A stretch of 64,000 nucleotides of DNA from Streptomyces phaeolivaceus (GTDB lineage Bacteria > Actinomycetota > Actinomycetes > Streptomycetales > Streptomycetaceae), in NCBI RefSeq assembly GCF_009184865.1, contig NZ_CP045096.1:620001-684000 (forward strand), in the 5' to 3' direction. Below the pieces are notes generated by a model. That model made no database searches. It saw nothing but the letters and a program-made list of their open reading frames with translations, and was not told the origin of the DNA. Made by a program: the position numbers and the translations under genes. This document shows, piece after piece, positions 26,564 through 34,843 of the stretch. Numbering within the stretch: position 1 is the stretch's first letter; each line of letters begins with the position of its first letter.

Positions 26564-27472
26564 ATGACGAGCCCCTCAGAACCGACCACACCGGCCGACC
26601 CGGCCGACCCGGCCGACCTCAACACGCCGATCGTGGTCACCGGAGCCACCGGACACCTCGGCGGACGCGTCGCCCGGCTGCTCGCCGGGCAGGGGGTGGC
26701 GCAGCGGCTGCTGGCGCGCAGCCCCGAGCGGGTACCCGTGCTGCCGGGCGCGACGGTCGTCAAGGGCGGCTTCGGCGACCGTGACGCCGTCGTACGCGGT
26801 CTCACCGGCGCGCGGACCGTGTTCATGGTTTCCGCCTCGGAGAGCGTCGACCGGGTCGCCCAGCACAGGGCGTTCGTCGACGCGGCCGTGGAGGCGGGGG
26901 TCGCGCACCTGGTGTACGTGTCCTTCTTCGGCGCCGCGCCCGACGCCGCCTTCACCCTCGCCCGGGACCACTTCCACACCGAGGAGCACATCCGGGCGAG
27001 CGGCCTCGCCCACACCTTCCTGCGGGACAACCTGTACGCGGACTTCGTCCCGCGTCTGGCCGGCGAGGACGGCGTCATCCGGGGCCCCGCCGGGCAGGGG
27101 CGCGCCGCGTTCGTCTCCCAGGACGACATCGCGGACGCCGCCACGGCGATCCTGACGCGGCCCGCCGACCACGCGGGGGCGACCTACGATCTGACCGGCC
27201 CGGAGTCGCTCACGCTGGACGAGGCCGCCGCGATCCTCACCGAGCGGCTCGGGCGCCCGGTCCGCTATCAGGCCGAGACGATCGAGGAGGCGTACGCCTC
27301 GCGGGCCTCGTACAACGCCCCGCCCTGGCAGCTCGACGCCTGGGTCTCCACCTACACGGCCATCGCGACCGGCGAACTCGACGGCGTCAGCGGTGCCGTC
27401 CCCGACCTCACCGGCCACCCCGCCCGCTCCCTCGCCGACGTCCTGCGCACCACCACCCGGAACCTCCCGTGA
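26564..27472 (+). CDS. NmrA/QorB-like SDR-family NAD(P)-binding oxidoreductase
   Basis: 302 aa, ATG with GAAGGC upstream. The Rossmann motif is VVTGATGHLGGRVARLL (~25-41). The rest follows the atypical SDR (NmrA/YtfG-QorB) pattern: GARTVFMVSASE, VEAGVAHLVYVSFFGA, LRDNLYADFVPRL and DLTGPESLTLDEAA. Such proteins are NAD(P)H-dependent quinone reductases or redox sensors. The gene lies between the sirtuin and macrodomain genes and overlaps the latter by GTGA, so it belongs to the operon. It could be the redox-sensing or substrate-modifying partner of the ADP-ribosylation pair (inference). Confidence 0.85.
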   Translation: MTSPSEPTTPADPADPADLNTPIVVTGATGHLGGRVARLLAGQGVAQRLLARSPERVPVLPGATVVKGGFGDRDAVVRGLTGARTVFMVSASESVDRVAQHRAFVDAAVEAGVAHLVYVSFFGAAPDAAFTLARDHFHTEEHIRASGLAHTFLRDNLYADFVPRLAGEDGVIRGPAGQGRAAFVSQDDIADAATAILTRPADHAGATYDLTGPESLTLDEAAAILTERLGRPVRYQAETIEEAYASRASYNAPPWQLDAWVSTYTAIATGELDGVSGAVPDLTGHPARSLADVLRTTTRNLP

Positions 27473-28461
27473 CAATGCCGCACACCCCGTACGACGGCCG
27501 GACCGCACGGACAGTCGCGCCCTCGGCGCTGCCGCTCGCCGCCTACCGCGCGGCGATCGCCCTGGACGAGCCCGTCGCCCGGCCCACTCCCTCCTCCGCC
27601 GCCTCGGCCGGGGAACTGGACGCGTCCGTGCGCGCGGCGCTGAACCTGCTGAGCACCGACCCGGCCGTACCCCGGCTCGGCCTGCGGGCCGACACCCTGC
27701 GGGACCTCGCGGACGCGGACGCGGCGACGGCTCGCCGGGTGCTGCGCGCGCTGCTGACCGTGCGTCCGCCGGGCCCCCTGCCGGCCGACGCGCACGACGC
27801 GGTGGACACGGTCCTGGACCTGGAGCGCCGGCTGCGGCCGGCCGTCCCCGTCGACGGGCTGCCCACGATCGCCGAGGAGTTCCCGCACACCGCCCACCGG
27901 TCGGCCGAGCACATGACCCTGTGGCGGGGCGACATCACCACGCTCGCGGCGGACGCCATCGTCAACGCGGCCAACAGCGCGCTGCTCGGCTGCTTCCAGC
28001 CCCTGCACCCCTGCGTGGACAACGCGATCCACAGCGCCGCCGGGCCCCGGCTGCGGGACGACTGCCACACCGTGGTCACCTTGCAGGGCGCCTCGGAGCC
28101 CACCGGCACCGCCAAGATCACCCGGGGTCACCATCTGCCGGCCGCCCATGTCCTGCACACGGTCGGCCCGGTGATCCACGGCCGCCCCGCGCCGAGCGAC
28201 GCCGAGGCCCTGGCCTGCGCGTACCGGGCCTGTCTGGACCTCGCCGCCGAGGTCGGGACGATCCGTACTCTCGCCTTCTGCTCCGTGAGCACCGGCGTCT
28301 TCGGCTATCCCAAGCCGGAAGCGGCCCGCGTCGCCCTGCGCACCGTCTCCGACTGGCTCACCGCACACCCCGGCCGCCTCGACCGGGTCGTCCTCAACGT
28401 CTTCGAAGCCGACGACGAGGCCGTGTACCGACGCGCACTCGGCGAAACCTCAACCGTCTGA
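27469..28461 (+). CDS. Zinc-dependent macrodomain protein, probable protein-ADP-ribose hydrolase
   Basis: 330 aa. GTG 27469 overlaps the upstream stop; ATG 27475 is an alternative. The macrodomain starts at about residue 148 with LWRGDITTLAADAIVNAANS. It continues into LLGCFQPLHPCVDNAIH, where C175, H180 and C182 are the zinc ligands typical of SirTM-associated (SAV0325/SpyMacro-type) macrodomains. FCSVSTGVFGYP is the phosphate loop. The first ~145 residues form a helical N-terminal domain. Predicted to remove ADP-ribose put on proteins by the sirtuin of the same operon. Confidence 0.88.
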   Translation: MTMPHTPYDGRTARTVAPSALPLAAYRAAIALDEPVARPTPSSAASAGELDASVRAALNLLSTDPAVPRLGLRADTLRDLADADAATARRVLRALLTVRPPGPLPADAHDAVDTVLDLERRLRPAVPVDGLPTIAEEFPHTAHRSAEHMTLWRGDITTLAADAIVNAANSALLGCFQPLHPCVDNAIHSAAGPRLRDDCHTVVTLQGASEPTGTAKITRGHHLPAAHVLHTVGPVIHGRPAPSDAEALACAYRACLDLAAEVGTIRTLAFCSVSTGVFGYPKPEAARVALRTVSDWLTAHPGRLDRVVLNVFEADDEAVYRRALGETSTV

Positions 28462-28548
28462 GGGCCGGCCGGGCAACCGGTCGCCCCTCGCTCCGCCGAC
28501 GCCCCCGGCCGCCCCACCGAGGGCGCACCGGAACTCCTAGGATGGCCC

Positions 28549-28612
28549 CTTACTCCACTCGCTCCACCTTGTCCTGCACCTCCACCTCCACTTCCACCTC
28601 CATCTCCACTCG
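28549..28612 (+). repeat. CTCCAC-rich polypyrimidine tract
   Basis: The stretch is nearly pure CTCCAC/CTTCCAC/CTCCAT hexamers in several imperfect copies and sits just upstream of the aconitase remnant. Streptomyces intergenic DNA is rarely so simple. It may mark the recombination scar where the rest of the aconitase gene was lost. Confidence 0.7.
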
Positions 28613-28651
28613 ACAAGCGCGGGGACCGATGTCGCGGCCGAACCCGACCAC

Positions 28652-29005
28652 CGCGGCTGGGCGGCCAAGGCGCAGGCCCTGCTGGGTGTCCGGGCCGTCG
28701 TCGCGGAGTCGTACGAACGCATCCACCGCAGCAATCTGATCGGCAGGGGCGTACTGCCGCTGGAGTTCACCGGGAGCGACGGCGCCTCCTCGTACACCTT
28801 CACCGGGGAGGAGGAGCTGACGTTCGAGGGCGTCGACGCGGTGTCCGTGGGGAGCAGTCCCGTCCTGCTGCGCGTCACCCGTGGCGACGGCCGTGTGGAG
28901 ACCGTGGCGCTGCGGCTGCGGATCTTCTCCGGGCAGGAGCTGTCGTACCTCCGCCACGGCGGCATCCTGCCGTACGTCGTCCGCCGCACCCTGGACCGTT
29001 CCTGA
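28652..29005 (+). pseudogene. C-terminal remnant of an aconitate hydratase
   Basis: Frame 28652-29005 (TGA 29003-29005) reads GWAAKAQALLGVRAVVAESY, then ERIHRSNLIGRGVLPLEF, then a FTGEEELTFEGVDAVSV region, ending GGILPYVVRRTLDRS. This is the C-terminal ~115 residues of aconitase, which in intact enzymes reads DWAAKG...LGVRAVIAESFERIHRSNL. It begins at the position of the conserved SRDWAAK segment. The open frame extends upstream only to a TAG at 28538-28540, through a CTCCAC repeat, without a plausible start codon. The ~780-residue catalytic body and iron-sulfur cysteines are absent. Confidence 0.85.
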
Positions 29006-29023
29006 ACGGACGGCCCGGCGGGG

Positions 29024-29602
29024 TCACTCGCGGCCGGGCGCTCCGGCGCGCAGGCCGCGCGTGACGAGGTCGATGAGACGGGCGGCGCGGGGCTGCCAGT
29101 CGCCCTGGGGGGCGATCTGCCAGATACCGGCGATGGCGAGGACGAAGTCGTCGGCGGTCACCCCCAAACGGATGGTGCCGGCCTCGTGGTTGGCGTCGAT
29201 CAGCCGCTCGATCGCGGCGAGCAGCAGCGGATGGCCGGGCTTGGCCGCGCCGCCCGTCGCGGCGGAGGCCTGGCGCAGCGCGTCCGCGAGACCGGCCTTG
29301 GCCGTGGCGTAGCGGGCGAGGCCGTCCATCCGCGCGCGCAGCGCGTCGTCGGGCGCCTGCGTGCGCAGCAACGCGTCGGCGCTGTCGACGAGTTGCTGGA
29401 TCTCCTGGCGGTGGACCTCCAGGACGAGCGCGTCGCGGTCGGGGAAGTTGCGGTAGAAGGTGGCCTGTCCGACGCCCGCCTTCTTGGCGATCGTGCTGAG
29501 CGGGACGTCGGCGGCACGCGGCAGTTCGGCCAGCGCCACTTCCAGGATGCGCTGGCGGTTGCGCTGCGCGTCGGACCGCTGGGGCACCTCACCCGTAGAC
29601 AC
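29024..29602 (-). CDS. TetR-family transcriptional regulator
   Basis: About 192 aa. GTG 29602 is preferred because AAGAAGG lies ~7 nt upstream; a start further upstream at 29653 lacks family similarity. The N-terminal HTH is DAQRNRQRILEVAL...PLSTIAKKAGVGQATFYRNFPDRDALVLEV, which is complete and typical. The C-terminal domain is helical (LADALRQASAATGGAAK). It is flanked by two gene remnants, so its original target may be lost; the regulated gene is unknown. Confidence 0.88.
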   Translation of the reverse strand: MSTGEVPQRSDAQRNRQRILEVALAELPRAADVPLSTIAKKAGVGQATFYRNFPDRDALVLEVHRQEIQQLVDSADALLRTQAPDDALRARMDGLARYATAKAGLADALRQASAATGGAAKPGHPLLLAAIERLIDANHEAGTIRLGVTADDFVLAIAGIWQIAPQGDWQPRAARLIDLVTRGLRAGAPGRE

Positions 29603-29724
29603 CACTGGCCTTCTTCCCTGACACCCGCCCAGCCCTGACGGACAGATGTCCACTTAGGGCTGCCTTACCGCGATGTGCAGCCAGCCCGAACGCCCGACCG
29701 CCATGTCACCACCGCGCCCCGGGG

Positions 29725-29849
29725 TCACCCGGCGGGCAGGGCCCGGCGCAGGATGCCGTCCAGGTCGGCGGTGCCCGGGAGGGGTGCCGTAGGCGTGGCC
29801 CCAGTCGCCGTCGAGCCGGGTCGCGCAGAAGGCGTCGGCGAGCGCGGGC
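29725..29849 (-). pseudogene. C-terminal remnant of an acyl-CoA dehydrogenase
   Basis: Reading leftwards from 29849 gives PALADAFCATRLDGDWGHAYGT, split here by a frame change after the GT. The next frame gives DLDGILRRALPAG and a stop at 29725-29727. A-D-A-F-C-x-x-R-L-x-G-D-W-G is the C-terminal signature I associate with AidB-like/isovaleryl-type acyl-CoA dehydrogenases of actinomycetes. Nothing of the catalytic body is found upstream, so only ~40 codons remain and these are frameshifted. Confidence 0.5.
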
Positions 29850-29923
29850 GGGGCGGGGCAGCCCGCCACGGGCCGTCGGGGCGTGGAGCGCGGGACTCGT
29901 GTTGTGCGATGGGGGACGCCGGT

Positions 29924-30397
29924 TCAGACCTGTGGGTCGAACCAGGTGGCCGTGTCGGACATCGCCTGCTTGATCCGGAACAGCCCGAACTCGCTCAGGT
30001 CCGGCAGGGCGTCCAGGGAGAACCAGCCGACGTCCAGCGACTCGTCGTCGTTGACCCGGGCCTCGCCGCCGACCGCACGGCAGCGGAACGTGGTGTCCAT
30101 GTACTGGCAGACGTCCCCGTTGTCGTACCGCACCGGGTCCAAGGCCTGGACGAGGACGATCCGTTCGGGCACACAGCGGACCGCCGTCTCCTCGTACACC
30201 TCGCGCACGGCACAGGCCGCCGGCTGCTCCCCCGGGTCCGGGATGCCGCCGATGAGCGACCACTCTCCGTTGTCGGACCGGCGGTTGAGCAGCACTCTGC
30301 CCTCGTCGTCGAAGACGAGGGCGGTGACTCCGGGGAGCCAGAGCAGCTGGTGGCCGGCGGAAACACGGAGTGTGAGCAGGAAATCAGGGGTAGCCAT
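29924..30397 (-). CDS. NUDIX hydrolase
   Basis: 157 aa. The Nudix box is seen at ~51-73 as GGIPDPGEQPAACAVREVYE followed by E-T-A. It matches G-x5-E-x7-R-E-x-x-E-E, with Ala where Gly is usual near the end. The preceding ALVFDDEGRVLLNRRSDNGEW is the typical first beta strands. Hydrolyses a nucleoside diphosphate linked to another moiety; the substrate cannot be deduced. The start ATG (MATPDF) is preceded by an AT-containing promoter-like segment at 30398-30420. Confidence 0.88.
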   Translation of the reverse strand: MATPDFLLTLRVSAGHQLLWLPGVTALVFDDEGRVLLNRRSDNGEWSLIGGIPDPGEQPAACAVREVYEETAVRCVPERIVLVQALDPVRYDNGDVCQYMDTTFRCRAVGGEARVNDDESLDVGWFSLDALPDLSEFGLFRIKQAMSDTATWFDPQV

Positions 30398-30464
30398 GGA
30401 GCCGACCCTAACGGGCCGGTTCCGTCACCCCGTCGCATCCTGGACGCGCACGAGAGGCGTACGG

Positions 30465-32081
30465 CTACACGCCACCGGCGCGCCTCCCGCGCACACCGGC
30501 CCCGATGGCCCAGCCGAGCCCACCCGCCGCGACCAGCACCAACAGCATCTCGGGCGCGATGCCGAGCCGGGTGGCGGGCGTCTGCGAGGAGCGCAGCGGC
30601 ACCTTCTGCACCAGCGAATCGGGGACGAACATTCCGGTCTTCTGGGTGATCCTGCCGTCCGGCATGATGATCGCACTGACGCCACTGGTCACCGGGACGG
30701 TGACGGTACGGCTGTGTTCGACGGCGCGGACCCGGGACATGGCGAGCTGCTGGTACGTCATCTCGCTGCGGTCGAAGGTGGCGTTGTTGCTCGGCACCGA
30801 GATCAGCTGCGCGCCGTCGACGACCTCGGAGCGCACGGCCCAGTCGAAGGCCGCCTCGTAGCAGGTGACGAGGCCGATCTTGGCGCCGTCCATGGTGAAG
30901 ACTCCGGGCTCGGTGCCCCGGCTGAAGTCCTGGCGGACCATGGACGTCCACTCGCTGTTGATGGCGCCGATCAGCGACCGCAGCGGAAGGTACTCGCCGA
31001 ACGGCTGGATCTGCCGCTTGTCATAGGTGTCGACGGGGCCCTTCTCCGGGTCCCAGAGGATCTGCTCGTTGTAGAGCTTGCCGTCCCGCTCGACGACACC
31101 GCCGACGGAGATGGGCGCGCCGATGGCGGTGGCGGCCTTGTCGATCACCGCGCGGGCGTCGGAGTTGGCGAAGGGGTCGATGTCGGAGGAGTTCTCCGGC
31201 CAGAGCACGAAGTCGGGCCGCGCGACCTTGCCGGCCCTGACCTCGGCGGCCAGCCGCTCGGTCTCCTTGGCGTGGTAGTCGAGCACGGCCCGCCGCTGGG
31301 CGTTGAAGTCGAGCCCCAGCCGCGGCACATTGCCCTGGATGACCGCCACGGTCGCGGTGCCGACCTCGGCCTTGTCGCTCACGAGCGCGCGGGAGGCGAA
31401 GGCGCCCACCAGGGGAACGGAGACGGTCAGCGCGGCCACGATCGCGGTGCCCCGGCGTACGGCCTCGCCGGTGCGCCGGTTCTCGACGACCAGCCGGACC
31501 ACCTCGTACAGGCCGAAGCCGCACAGGACGACCGCGAAGCCGAGCACCGGGGTGCCGCCGAGCGCGGCCAGCGGCAGGAAGACGCCGTCCGCCTGCCCGA
31601 AGGCGATCTTGCCCCAGGGGAAGCCGCTGAACGGGGCACGCGCGCGTGCCGCCTCGCCCGCGATCCACACGGCGGCGGCCCACAGCGGCCAGCCGGGCAG
31701 TTTGGACACGACGGCGACACCGGCGCCGACGAGCGCCACGAACACCGCCTCGATCACCACGAGCGCGAGCCACGGGCCGGGGCCGACCTCCACGCCGGTC
31801 CACACCAGCAGCGGCAGCAGGAACCCGAGGCCGAAGAGATAGCCGAGACCGAGGCCCGCCTTCCAGCTCCGCCCGCGCAGCACCCAGCCGAACACCGCGA
31901 AGGCCGGCAGGGCCAGCCACCACAGGGTGCGGGGCGGGAAGCTGACGTAGAGCAGCACCCCGGAGAGCGCCGCGGCGGCGGCCGGGAGAAGCCGGCCGAC
32001 CCAACGGGACACCCGGGAAACGGGCACGGCCTGGGGTTCGAGCTGTTCCGGCTCGTCTACGGGAGTGGCGGTGACGGTCAC
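30465..32081 (-). CDS. lnt: Apolipoprotein N-acyltransferase
   Basis: 538 aa from GTG 32081 (MTVTATPVDE); the longer upstream frame has no family similarity. Transfers an acyl chain from phospholipid to the N-terminal Cys of lipoproteins at the membrane. Six to seven N-terminal membrane helices (~30-235) are followed by a nitrilase-type domain with the catalytic triad E296 (LWPENSS), K355 (YDKRQIQPFGEY) and C407 (LVTCYEAAFD), then a last membrane helix (APEMLLVLVAAGGLGWAIGA). The triad is complete. In many actinomycetes Lnt sits beside or is fused to a Ppm-type dolichol-phosphate mannosyltransferase; none is adjacent here. Confidence 0.93.
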   Translation of the reverse strand: MTVTATPVDEPEQLEPQAVPVSRVSRWVGRLLPAAAAALSGVLLYVSFPPRTLWWLALPAFAVFGWVLRGRSWKAGLGLGYLFGLGFLLPLLVWTGVEVGPGPWLALVVIEAVFVALVGAGVAVVSKLPGWPLWAAAVWIAGEAARARAPFSGFPWGKIAFGQADGVFLPLAALGGTPVLGFAVVLCGFGLYEVVRLVVENRRTGEAVRRGTAIVAALTVSVPLVGAFASRALVSDKAEVGTATVAVIQGNVPRLGLDFNAQRRAVLDYHAKETERLAAEVRAGKVARPDFVLWPENSSDIDPFANSDARAVIDKAATAIGAPISVGGVVERDGKLYNEQILWDPEKGPVDTYDKRQIQPFGEYLPLRSLIGAINSEWTSMVRQDFSRGTEPGVFTMDGAKIGLVTCYEAAFDWAVRSEVVDGAQLISVPSNNATFDRSEMTYQQLAMSRVRAVEHSRTVTVPVTSGVSAIIMPDGRITQKTGMFVPDSLVQKVPLRSSQTPATRLGIAPEMLLVLVAAGGLGWAIGAGVRGRRAGGV

Positions 32082-32286
32082 TCGGGGAGTGTACGGCGCG
32101 TCACCCCGGCGCCGACAGCGCGGCCCGTGCGTCCCCGCCGAGGCTTTTGTCGCACACCAGCCGCATCGTTCCTGCATAACTCGTCCACAAACCGGCGCAT
32201 CACCCGTTACGGTGTGCGCGAGCCTCTGACGTGCGGCCGAAGGCGGTCCGGGCGGTCGGGGCCCGGCACAGTCGGGGGGCGACGGT

Positions 32287-33354
32287 TTGGGGTCCACGGG
32301 GACGGAGTCCGCGGCCGGGGCGTCGGCCGCGCACGAGAGACGGAACGTCTCCGATGTCACGGGCGTGCTCCTGCTCGGCGCGTGCGCGGCATGGTCGTTG
32401 ATCACGGCGACGGCCCGGGGCGGCCGTCCGGAGGGCGTGCTGCTGGCGGTGCTCGCGGTGGCGGCCGGTTACGCGGCGGGCCGGATCTGCGGGGCGCTGC
32501 TGCCGGTGGTGGCGCCGTCCGCCGCGGCGCTGGCCGGTGTCGGTCTGGCGGTCACCGCCCCGGACACCATGGCGGGCTCGCCGCTGATCTCGCCGCTCGG
32601 GCACACGGGCGCGACCTCGGCGCTGCTGGCGCTGTCCGCGGGCGCCGCCTGCTGTGCCGCCTGGGCGGCCCGCTCGTCCGGGCTGCGGGCGGCCCTGCGG
32701 CTGCTGGCCTGCGGGACAGCGGTGACGGCGGCCGTGCTCGGCTCGATCACCGGCTTCGCCGCGTGCGCCGGGGTGCTGCTCTGCTCGCTCGCGGCGGCCC
32801 GGATGCCCCATCGGGGTCTGGGGCTCGCGGGTCTGGCGCTCGGCACGGCCCTGGTGACGGCGACGGTCTGGGCGATCGCCGAGGACGTCCTGCCGGCCGG
32901 GCTGACGGACTCGCTGGAGGGTCAGCTCACCCCGCACCGGATCCTGCTGTGGCACGACGCGCTCGGTCTGGTCCGCGACGATCCGCTGCTGGGCGCGGGT
33001 CCCGGCCGCTTCGGGGAGCTGAGTCCGACGGTGGCCCAGTCCCTGACGGCCGACGACAAGCCCCATTCCGCGCCCCTGCAGCTGGCGGCCGAGCAGGGGC
33101 TCGTCGGGGTCGCCCTGCTCGCCGCGGTGTTCGGCTGGATCCTGTACGTCCTGTGGCGGACCCCGCGCGCCACACCGATCGTCCTCACGGCGGGCGCGGC
33201 CCTCACCGCGCTGGCCGCGATCGCGGCCGTCGGCAACGCGCTCAGCTTCACGACGGTGACGGCGGGCGCGGGTCTGCTGGCGGGAATGGCGACGGCCCGG
33301 CCCCTGACGGAGACGGAGGAGGGCGCCGAAGTGCCGGACCTCGACGACCGGTAG
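32287..33354 (+). CDS. O-antigen ligase/Wzy-like polytopic membrane protein
   Basis: 355 aa; TTG 32287 is used (GGGGGG a few nt upstream), with in-frame alternatives possible. About ten hydrophobic segments. The Wzy_C-type signature is a loop with RILLWHDALGLVRDDPLLGA then GPGRFGELSP and, after a gap, HSAPLQLAAEQGLVG, which corresponds to the R...H pattern of O-antigen ligases and polymerases. Acts on lipid-linked sugars or other surface polymers at the outer membrane face. It is short compared with the usual 400-450 aa. It is divergent from lnt, with ~200 bp between them. Confidence 0.72.
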   Translation: MGSTGTESAAGASAAHERRNVSDVTGVLLLGACAAWSLITATARGGRPEGVLLAVLAVAAGYAAGRICGALLPVVAPSAAALAGVGLAVTAPDTMAGSPLISPLGHTGATSALLALSAGAACCAAWAARSSGLRAALRLLACGTAVTAAVLGSITGFAACAGVLLCSLAAARMPHRGLGLAGLALGTALVTATVWAIAEDVLPAGLTDSLEGQLTPHRILLWHDALGLVRDDPLLGAGPGRFGELSPTVAQSLTADDKPHSAPLQLAAEQGLVGVALLAAVFGWILYVLWRTPRATPIVLTAGAALTALAAIAAVGNALSFTTVTAGAGLLAGMATARPLTETEEGAEVPDLDDR

Positions 33355-33371
33355 CCGAGGGGGCGACGGTG

Positions 33372-33929
33372 TCAGCGCGCGGCGCCGGACGCCTTCGGGG
33401 TGAGCCGGGCGCGGATGACGCTCACGGCCGTCTCCGCGTTGTCGACCGTGATCGTGAAGGTGTGTCCGTCCCACAGCCGCAGCACCACTGCCTCCCCGCG
33501 CCGTACGACGACGGCGGTCCCCTTCTCCGGCCGCCAGCGGTAGCCCCAGCCACCCCACTGGTGGGGGGTGACGCAGGGGGCGAAGACGGCGTCGGCGACC
33601 TGGGACAGGGGGATACGGCGGCGGGGCACGCCGATGTGGCCGCAGCGGACTTCGAGGCACTCGTCGTCGACCTTCACGGAGACATGGACGAACGCGAGGG
33701 TGCCGAAGAGGACGAGCAGCCCGGCCGCGATGCAGCCGACGACCGACATCACGAGCGGGGCGACCCCGGACGCCCAAGCCGAGTCGACCGCGAGTTCGAT
33801 TCCCAGTGCCATAAAGGCGGCGCCGCCGAGTGCCAGCAGCCATTGACCGCGGTTGGTGGCGCGGCCGGTCCAGACCTCGGGGTGCGGGCCCGCTGTGGCG
33901 CCCGTCTCGCCGTGGGGGTGGTCCCTCAT
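33372..33929 (-). CDS. Two-TM protein with a PH-like beta domain
   Basis: 185 aa from ATG 33929. Two membrane helices (~32-75, WLLALGGAAFMALGIELAVD and GVAPLVMSVVGCIAAGLLVL) precede a beta-rich region (VKVDDECLEVRCGHIG, WGGWGYRWRPEKGTAVVVRR, TFTITVDNAETAV). This layout resembles DUF3093 or bacterial PH-domain membrane proteins. Function unknown. Confidence 0.75.
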   Translation of the reverse strand: MRDHPHGETGATAGPHPEVWTGRATNRGQWLLALGGAAFMALGIELAVDSAWASGVAPLVMSVVGCIAAGLLVLFGTLAFVHVSVKVDDECLEVRCGHIGVPRRRIPLSQVADAVFAPCVTPHQWGGWGYRWRPEKGTAVVVRRGEAVVLRLWDGHTFTITVDNAETAVSVIRARLTPKASGAAR

Positions 33930-33979
33930 GGCCTTGAGACTACTCAGGTTCCGCAGCGCGGGCACCTGGTTGCGGAACG

Positions 33980-34786
33980 TCACTGCTCCGCGTGGACGGC
34001 CGGCGCGGGTGTGGTCGTCCCGAGCAGCCTGCCCTCCTCGTAGGCGAGTGCCGGGGCGGGCAGCGAGCCCTCGCGACCGCTGAGGATGACGGTGAGCGTG
34101 GACCGGGTCCAGTCGGCCTCGGGCTTGGGCAGTTCGCCGATGCGGCGCAGCGCCTGCGCGGCGACGGCACCGGCGGAACCGTGCAGGACGAGGGGCGGCC
34201 GGCCGGGCCGCTGGACGGCCACGCGGATGCGTTCGGCGACCAGTTCGTAATGGGTGCAGCCCAGGACGACGGTCGTTACATCGGCGGGGGTGAGCGCGGC
34301 GGCGGCGGCGATGGCGGCGTCGATCGCGGCGTCGTCGGCGTGCTCCACCGCCTCGGCCAGTCCCCAGCAGGGCACCTCGGTGACCGGCACTCCGTCGGCG
34401 AACTCCTCGATGAGGCCGCGCTGATAGGGGCTGCCGGTGGTGGCGGGCGTCGCCCAGATGGTGAAGGGGCCGCCGCCGGACGCGGCCGGCTTGATCGCCG
34501 GGACGGTGCCGATGACCGGCAGTCCGGGTTCGAGGAGGTCGCGCAGGGCGGGCAGGGCGTGCACGGACGCGGTGTTGCAGCCGACGATCAGGGCGTCGGG
34601 CCGGTGAGCCGCCGCGGCCTCGGCGACGGCGAGGGCACGCTCCGTCAGATCCTGGGGGGTGCGCGGGCCCCAGGGCATGCCGTCGGGGTCCGAGGAGATC
34701 ACGAGATCCGCGTCGGGCCGCAGCCGCCGTACCGCGGCGGCGGCGGGGAGCAGACCGATACCGGAGTCCATGAGCGCGATCTTCAC
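33980..34786 (-). CDS. Aspartate/glutamate racemase family protein (MurI-like)
   Basis: 268 aa. MDSGIG at residues 6-11 and the two catalytic cysteines C70 (VGCNTAS) and C177 (LGCTHYE, with H179) are intact. GTVPAIKPA and ATTGSPYQRGLI are also typical. Glutamate racemase supplies D-Glu for peptidoglycan. Streptomyces normally has another murI elsewhere, and the motifs here (MDSGIG, GPRTPQ) are somewhat divergent, so it may be an accessory racemase. Confidence 0.82.
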   Translation of the reverse strand: MKIALMDSGIGLLPAAAAVRRLRPDADLVISSDPDGMPWGPRTPQDLTERALAVAEAAAAHRPDALIVGCNTASVHALPALRDLLEPGLPVIGTVPAIKPAASGGGPFTIWATPATTGSPYQRGLIEEFADGVPVTEVPCWGLAEAVEHADDAAIDAAIAAAAALTPADVTTVVLGCTHYELVAERIRVAVQRPGRPPLVLHGSAGAVAAQALRRIGELPKPEADWTRSTLTVILSGREGSLPAPALAYEEGRLLGTTTPAPAVHAEQ

Positions 34787-34831
34787 CCGGCCACGATAGA
34801 CGATGGCCTCGGTACGGCCGCTCCCGTGGGG

Positions 34832-34837
34832 CAGACT
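34832..34837 (+). promoter_or_regulatory. Putative -10 CAGACT, leaderless start
   Basis: CAGACT ends 6 nt before GTG 34844. There is no Shine-Dalgarno sequence, so the mRNA may start at the GTG. The divergent racemase gene starts 58 bp away. Confidence 0.35.
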
Positions 34838-34843
34838 GCGGGC

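Noticed and set aside
25582..28461. Anti-phage Thoeris or DSR-type SIR2 system
   Set aside because: No TIR protein or long SIR2 effector; the sirtuin is short with M-class motifs and is paired with a zinc macrodomain.
29883..34043. Plus-strand open frame of 1386 codons across NUDIX, lnt and other genes
   Set aside because: Antisense/offset shadow; the real genes on both strands show clear catalytic motifs and this one shows none.
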